This document shows positions 28,435-33,808 of a stretch of 33,808 nt of DNA, in pieces; position 1 is the stretch's first letter; the number at the start of each line of letters is the position of its first letter. Below the pieces are notes generated by a model that searched no databases, was not told the origin of the DNA, and saw only the letters and a program-made list of their open reading frames with translations. The DNA comes from an uncultured Bacteroidota bacterium (lineage in GTDB: Bacteria > Bacteroidota > Bacteroidia > UBA4408). The stretch spans positions 1-33,808 of the forward strand of contig CAIMMJ010000132.1 of assembly GCA_903842515.1 (NCBI GenBank), read 5' to 3'. Made by a program: the position numbers and the translations under genes.

Positions 28435-30024
28435 ATGGAAAATCAATTATTGTCATTTGACATAAACAACGAAAACACCAACATTATCAAAGTAGTAGGC
28501 GTTGGTGGAGGTGGAAACAATGCAGTTAATCACATGTATCGTCAAGGCGTTAAGGGTGTTGATTTTATTGTTTGCAATACCGATTCTCAAGCATTGGAGA
28601 ACTCTCCGGTTCCTACAAAAATTCAAATGGGTTCTACACTTACGCAAGGAAGAGGTGCTGGATCAATTCCCGAAGTAGGAAAAAATGCAGCAATTGAGAA
28701 CATTATTGAGATGAAAGAAATTTTTTCTCAAAATACAAAAATGGCTTTTATTACTGCCGGAATGGGTGGTGGAACAGGCACTGGAGGAGCACCTGTAATT
28801 GCTGCGGCAGCTAAAGAATTAGGAATTCTAACTGTTGGCATTGTTACCTTGCCATTTAACTTTGAAGGAAAGAAAAGAAAACTTCAGGCAGATTATGGAA
28901 TTGAAGAACTAAAGAAAAATGTAGATACTTTAATTATTATCTGCAACGATAAATTAAGAGAAATTTATGGCAATCTTAAATTAACAGAAGCCTTTGGACA
29001 TGCCGACGACGTTGTTACAACTGCCGCAAAAGGAATCTCTGATATTATTACTACAACATTACACATCAATACAGATTTTGCAGATATAGAAACTGTGCTC
29101 AGAGAAAGTGGCGTTGCTATTATGGGAAGTGGCTCTGCAAAAGGAGAAAATAGAGCTCAAAATGCAATTGAATCTGCATTAAATTCTCCTTTATTAAACG
29201 ACAACGACATTACTGGGGCAAGATATGTTTTGCTAAACGTTACGTGTGGAGATCCAGAAATAACCATGGATGAGTTAAGCGAAATTACAGATTACGTTCA
29301 GGCTGCAGCAGGGCAAAGTGCAGATATTATACACGGTTACGGAATTGATCCAACATTGGGCGACGAGGTAAAAGTTACATTAATTGCAACTGGTTTTCAA
29401 AACAAGCAAAACCTTGGTTTAGGATTAGAAAGTAATGCAAAACAAAACAGAAATGTTGTTCCCTTAATTGATGAAAAACCGGCACAAGAAATTATTCAAA
29501 CTTTTATTCCACCAGTTGAAGTAAAAGTAGAGCCTACAAAAATCATCAGAAATTTAGATGAAGTTGTTCAAGAAGAAATTTCTGAAACAAGCTTTGAATC
29601 TAAGGTAGAAAGCAGCCAAGAATCATTCATACAAGATAACCAAGAACAAGAAAATCAGTTAAAAGTAGAATTCGAAATAAATCTGCTCTCTGCTTATTCT
29701 GAGTCATTAGAACCTGTTTTAAAATCTGAAATTGTTTCGTCAACAAACATTCATTCAGAAAGTGCAACTGATAGCAATGATGCAGATAAAATTGCAAACG
29801 AAAGAGTAAATAAATTAAGACAATTTAATTACCGTCAAAAATTACAACAAGGTCAAATTAGCGAACTAGAGAGCATTCCAGCATATGTAAGAAAAAACCT
29901 TAACCTTGATGAAGTAGCACATTCTTCAGAGACTAATATTTCTAAATTTACTTTAGGAGAAGGCGAAGATGGCAAAGGTGAGTTAAGACAAAACAATTCA
30001 TTTCTACACGACAACGTAGACTAA
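28435..30024 (+). CDS. ftsZ: Cell division protein FtsZ
   Basis: '[17 protein letters not shown]', '[19 protein letters not shown]', long linker and C-terminal peptide '[10 protein letters not shown]'. Confidence 0.98.
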   Translation: MENQLLSFDINNENTNIIKVVGVGGGGNNAVNHMYRQGVKGVDFIVCNTDSQALENSPVPTKIQMGSTLTQGRGAGSIPEVGKNAAIENIIEMKEIFSQNTKMAFITAGMGGGTGTGGAPVIAAAAKELGILTVGIVTLPFNFEGKKRKLQADYGIEELKKNVDTLIIICNDKLREIYGNLKLTEAFGHADDVVTTAAKGISDIITTTLHINTDFADIETVLRESGVAIMGSGSAKGENRAQNAIESALNSPLLNDNDITGARYVLLNVTCGDPEITMDELSEITDYVQAAAGQSADIIHGYGIDPTLGDEVKVTLIATGFQNKQNLGLGLESNAKQNRNVVPLIDEKPAQEIIQTFIPPVEVKVEPTKIIRNLDEVVQEEISETSFESKVESSQESFIQDNQEQENQLKVEFEINLLSAYSESLEPVLKSEIVSSTNIHSESATDSNDADKIANERVNKLRQFNYRQKLQQGQISELESIPAYVRKNLNLDEVAHSSETNISKFTLGEGEDGKGELRQNNSFLHDNVD

Positions 30025-30050
30025 ATTTAAGTTTACATTTCTACAACACT

Positions 30051-30086
30051 AAGCCCGAAAGAAATTTTGGGCTTTTTGTTTTTTTT
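30051..30086 (+). terminator. Rho-independent terminator after ftsZ
   Basis: AAGCCC-gaaagaaatttt-GGGCTT followed by a T-rich tract. Confidence 0.85.
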
Positions 30087-30120
30087 TAAATTATTCAACA
30101 CTAAATAATAGCCCCCCTTC

Positions 30121-30186
30121 AATTCTCGTAAACTCAATGAAATTAGTTGACTTGGATGAAGATATACGATTTTAATCTACCGTTTT
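30121..30186 (+). repeat. Degenerate intergenic repeat, copy 2
   Basis: AATTCTCGTAAACTCAATGAAATTAGTTGACTTGGATGAAGATATACGATTTTAATCTACCGTTTT; similar to 11029-11069 and 12169-12225. Confidence 0.55.
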
Positions 30187-30262
30187 TCTGTTCAAATTAT
30201 TAAAAACATGGTGTTTTTCCGGAACGTTTTACGGCATCATTTTATCTGTTTATTTTTATGCA

Positions 30263-30527
30263 GCAAAATGCGGGGTACCCAAAGGGAAGTTCCCGACTTT
30301 AGGAGGGAAATCACCCTTTGGGTCGCAATTTTGCAAGTAAAAATAATTCCGACGTCCGCCGCGGCGGAGGAGGAAAAGATAAAATGGAGCCTTGTTCGCC
30401 GCGGCGAATTTCTTGTTTACTTCTTTGTTTCAAGACAAAGAAGTGAATGGGTTTGGGCAAAGCCCAATTGAAAAAATTACAAAACGACTTTTTGAGGCTC
30501 AACTAAATAGACAACAAACATTGTTGT
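30263..30527. repeat. GC-rich palindrome cluster: at least six inverted repeats in ~265 bp
   Basis: ACCCAAAGGG/CCCTTTGGGT (30277-30286/30314-30323) with outer GCAAAATGC/GCAATTTTGC; TCCGCCGCGGCGGA (30355-30368); TTCGCCGCGGCGAA (30395-30408); CTTCTTTGT/ACAAAGAAG (30420-30443); TTGGGC-AAA-GCCCAA (30453-30467); ACAACAA-ACA-TTGTTGT (30511-30527). Confidence 0.85.
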
Positions 30528-30678
30528 TTTTAAAAACTAAGGTGAAGTAAATTATCATCCTCACAAAAAAATTTCATAGGAAGTAAAAATCTCAGTTTCA
30601 TTTTATACATTTGTTGATAGAGTTATTAAACTTAAACAACTATCTAACCAAGCAATCTAATCAGTAAAATAAAAAATT

Positions 30679-31194
30679 TTGACACTGGATCTGCACAATA
30701 AAAAATGGCATGTTTTAGTTACTCATCCCAGAGCTGCAAAGAAAGTTGGAATGAGATTGTCTGAAGTTGAAATTGAAAATTTTGTACCTCTACAAAAACA
30801 GCTCAGGCAGTGGCACGATAGAAAAAAATGGGTAGATGTTCCACTTTTTAGTTATTATATTTTTGTTTACATAAGCACTAAAAAAAGACACGAAGTATTT
30901 CAGATAATGGGGATAACAAAATTTCTTTCAATAGATGGTAAATTAAGCACAATTCCTACAGAGGAAATAGAAAGAATAAAGAGACTTTGCTCTTATGCAG
31001 GCAAAGTTAAAGTAGAACAAGGAATATTAAATATTGGCGACGAAGTTGATATTATGGAAGGACATTTTATTGGACTGCGGGGTCAAGTAATAAATTCCAA
31101 CGACAATAAAAAAATTAGAATTTCAATTCCCTCATTAAATTGTTCTGCAACAGTTTTGCTCGACAAAAATAATGTTCAAAAAATATTTGTTTAA
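30679..31194 (+). CDS. UpxY/NusG-like transcription antiterminator
   Basis: 'KKWHVLVTHPRAAKKVGMRLSEVEIENFVPLQKQLRQWHDRKKWVDVPLFSYYIFVYI' NGN domain and C-terminal KOW-like 'GDEVDIMEGHFIGLRGQVI'; apparent TTG start. Confidence 0.9.
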   Translation: MTLDLHNKKWHVLVTHPRAAKKVGMRLSEVEIENFVPLQKQLRQWHDRKKWVDVPLFSYYIFVYISTKKRHEVFQIMGITKFLSIDGKLSTIPTEEIERIKRLCSYAGKVKVEQGILNIGDEVDIMEGHFIGLRGQVINSNDNKKIRISIPSLNCSATVLLDKNNVQKIFV

Positions 31195-31413
31195 AGATAA
31201 AAAAATTATACATTTGAATTTCCAATCTCTTGTTAGTTATTGTTACTGACCAAGGCGAAGCCATAAAAAATCATTTCATCTATCTATAAATGAAAACAGA
31301 ACTTGCTAAAAGCATTAATGAATTTTTGTTTGAGTATTTGTGTGGCACAGCCAAAACAAAGGCACAATAATTACTTGAAAAAACAAAAATAATTTTCCAG
31401 ACAATAAAGTTAA

Positions 31414-32493
31414 ATGGATATAAAAGCCAACATAATAAAGCATAAAAACGAGAGTCGTATTGCGGTTCAATTTCCAATAAACAATGAACTCAATCAAAGA
31501 TTTAAAATGCTTGATGGTGCAAAGTGGAGCAGAACATTAAAGGTTTGGCATTTGCCTGATAATCTAGAAAACAGAATAAAATTTCACATTCCCGAAACAG
31601 AACAAAAAACTATAAATCCTAACAACAAAATAATTCTTTCGCAACCAGTAGATGTTCAGTTGGCAGAACACATTACAAAGTTCAAAAGATGGTTATTAAG
31701 CAGGCGATACAGTCCAAACACAATAAAAACATACAGTGAAGCATTGGCAGTTTTTCTAAATTATTACAAAGAAAAATCAGTTAACGAAATAACAAATAAC
31801 GATATTATTGCATTTAACAATGATTATATCATCGCAAAAAAGTTATCATCTACTTATCAAAATCAGATGGTTAATGCCATTAAATTATTTTATTCAAAAA
31901 TTCAAGACACCAAAATAAATGTACAATTAATTCACAGGCCAAAGATTGCAAAAGTTCTTCCAAATGTTTTAAGTAAAGAAGAGGTAAAGGAATTATTGGA
32001 GAAGCCAACAAATTTAAAGCACAAAGCCATGTTGTGTTTAATATACAGTTGCGGATTAAGGAGTGGCGAATTATTGAGTTTAAGGATGGAGGATGTTGAT
32101 TCAAAAAGAAATTTATTACTAGTAAAATTAGGCAAAGGAATGAAAGACAGAATAGTTCCTTTGAGTCCAAGAATACTTGATATTTTGCGTGAATATTACA
32201 AAGCATACAAGCCGCAGAAATATTTATTTGAAGGGCAGATTAAGGGTGAGCGGTATGATGAGAGAAGTTTACAAAAAGTATTAAAATTTTCTTTAGCCAA
32301 AACAAAAATAAAAAAGCCGGTTACATTGCATTGGCTCAGACACAGTTTTGCAACCCATCTTCTTGAAGGTGGAACAGACCTAAGATTTATTCAAGAAATA
32401 TTAGGACACAGTAGCAGCAGAACAACAGAAATTTATACACATGTGAGCACAAAAAGCATTCAAAAAATTATTTCACCATTCGACACACTCTAA
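31414..32493 (+). CDS. Tyrosine recombinase/integrase (XerC/D-like catalytic domain) with extra N-terminal domain
   Basis: 'YSCGLRSGELLSLRMEDVD' (Arg I), 'HWLRHSFATHLLEGGTDLRFIQEILGHSSSRTTEIYTHVS' (HxxR, GH, Tyr); SAM-like core-binding 'FKRWLLSRRYSPNTIKTYSEALAVFLNYY'. Confidence 0.95.
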   Translation: MDIKANIIKHKNESRIAVQFPINNELNQRFKMLDGAKWSRTLKVWHLPDNLENRIKFHIPETEQKTINPNNKIILSQPVDVQLAEHITKFKRWLLSRRYSPNTIKTYSEALAVFLNYYKEKSVNEITNNDIIAFNNDYIIAKKLSSTYQNQMVNAIKLFYSKIQDTKINVQLIHRPKIAKVLPNVLSKEEVKELLEKPTNLKHKAMLCLIYSCGLRSGELLSLRMEDVDSKRNLLLVKLGKGMKDRIVPLSPRILDILREYYKAYKPQKYLFEGQIKGERYDERSLQKVLKFSLAKTKIKKPVTLHWLRHSFATHLLEGGTDLRFIQEILGHSSSRTTEIYTHVSTKSIQKIISPFDTL

Positions 32494-32654
32494 AAAATTA
32501 TTTTGGCACTTTATCTTGAGGCTAAATTATCTGTTAAAGTTCAGGTTGCTTAACTAAATTAAAGTCCTACATTATACTATTGCCCACTTAATAGCAATTA
32601 AAAAACTAACAGACAGTTTCTTGGATGGGGTCTTCAAAAACCTTTTAATAATAA

Positions 32655-33808
32655 ATGAATCAAATTGCGAAACGAAAAACCTACGACACAAGAGTAAAAT
32701 ATTTGGTACAACGTGGATTACTTCCTGATATTTACCGCAAACAAATTCATCGCAGTTTACTTAGCAAATGGAAACGCGAAGCACCCGACAAATATTATGG
32801 ATATGAACTAAACGATGACATTGAAGAACTTTACGAACTAATGAAAAAAGTTTCTGAAGATATTACTTTACAAAAAGCATTAAAACAATTTTACCGCATA
32901 AACAAAACACTAAAAGACATCATTGGAAATGGACAAGAGTACATTAGCAAACTTAAAGAAAACAAGTATAAAGTAGTTGATTCAATTCAAAGATGTAAGA
33001 ATACTATTGGAATTCAAAAAGCGATAAAACTATTTGGAATAAGCAGAAGCACTTACAGAACGTGGGCCATGGAATCATTTTTTAAATGCGAAAAATCAGT
33101 TACAAAAATGTGTAACAATGCATATCCGCAGCAGCTCACAATTATGGAAGTTCACAAAATGCATCGTATGTTAACAAGCGAAAAATATTTGCATTGGCCA
33201 ATTGTTTCGGTAGCATACTATGCAATGAAAAAATCATTATTAAAAGCACATCCAAATACTTGGTATAAGTATGCAAAATTGATGCATATAAAGCGGCGAC
33301 GAAAACGCAAATTTATTCGTAAATACGAAGTAGGAATTAGGGCAACATATCCAAATCAAAAGTGGCATGCCGACATTACTGAAATTAAAACAGCCGATGG
33401 AAAAACAGCTTATATTTATTTGGTGGTCGACAACTATTCTAGATACATTACTTCGTGGAGAGTAGCTGATAGAATTTGTGCAAAAATTAGATTAGAAACA
33501 TTTATCGAAACCATAAACAATGCAAAAATTAAAGAAACAGTAAGCGATGAAATTAAATCTGCATTAATTGTTGATGGAGGATCAGAAAACAACAATAAGC
33601 AAGTAGAGAGATTTATTGAAAAATATCCAGTAGAAAAACTTATTGCGTTAAAAGACATAATGAAATCTAACGCACTTGTTGAATCAGTGAACAAACTAAT
33701 TAAATACGACTATTTATTTCCCAAAAAATTACAAAATCAAATACAGTTAACCAACTACCTTAATAGTTTTGTAATTCCGGACTACAACAACAAACGGCCA
33801 CATGGTTC
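32655..33808 (+). CDS. DDE (rve integrase-core) transposase, IS3/IS481-like, partial at window end (not in ORF track)
   Basis: Hand translation from ATG 32655 stays open to the window end: MNQIAKRKTYDTRVKYLVQRGLLPDIYRK...; DDE motif 'QKWHADITEIK', 'SALIVDGGSENNN', 'KSNALVESVNKLIK'. Confidence 0.88.
   Translation, partial: MNQIAKRKTYDTRVKYLVQRGLLPDIYRKQIHRSLLSKWKREAPDKYYGYELNDDIEELYELMKKVSEDITLQKALKQFYRINKTLKDIIGNGQEYISKLKENKYKVVDSIQRCKNTIGIQKAIKLFGISRSTYRTWAMESFFKCEKSVTKMCNNAYPQQLTIMEVHKMHRMLTSEKYLHWPIVSVAYYAMKKSLLKAHPNTWYKYAKLMHIKRRRKRKFIRKYEVGIRATYPNQKWHADITEIKTADGKTAYIYLVVDNYSRYITSWRVADRICAKIRLETFIETINNAKIKETVSDEIKSALIVDGGSENNNKQVERFIEKYPVEKLIALKDIMKSNALVESVNKLIKYDYLFPKKLQNQIQLTNYLNSFVIPDYNNKRPHG

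Noticed and set aside
30208-30471. ORF 30208..30471 (+) and 30311..30502 (-) as genes
   Set aside because: Both run through the palindrome cluster; no protein-like motifs and overlap each other in antisense.
30528-30678. ops/JUMPstart-like element upstream of the UpxY gene
   Set aside because: No GGCGGTAG-type element was found by eye.

Overview
AT-rich Bacteroidota-type chromosomal window. The core (about 13.7-30.1 kb) is a complete, collinear division and cell-wall (dcw) cluster on the + strand: mraZ-rsmH-ftsL-ftsI(PASTA)-murE-mraY-murD-[stand-alone MurD C-terminal-domain paralog]-ftsW-murG-murC-ftsQ-ftsA-ftsZ, followed by a strong hairpin terminator. Left of it lie an S41 peptidase with a near-perfect Bacteroidetes promoter, a RAYT/IS200-like HUH transposase bracketed by hairpins with a six-unit array of alternating hairpins upstream, two amidohydrolase-family genes with degenerate domains, a PafA-like phosphatase, a PadR-PspC pair, a small cassette-like two-gene unit (GNAT-like protein plus a 57-aa ORF absent from the ORF track) and a class III aminotransferase. 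To the right are a palindrome cluster, an UpxY/NusG-like antiterminator, a tyrosine recombinase with an extra N-terminal domain, and a DDE transposase running off the window end (also absent from the ORF track). Most notable: (1) a MurD domain-3-only paralog inside the dcw operon; (2) the RAYT with its regular two-hairpin array; (3) a 10-bp-periodic AGTGG array upstream of mraZ that looks like a MraZ operator, with a second inverted pair; (4) the cassette-like GNAT plus small-ORF unit whose 3' boundary motif recurs at the S41 gene; (5) a degenerate intergenic repeat family flanking that unit and following ftsZ. All family calls come from reading motifs by eye; no database search was run.
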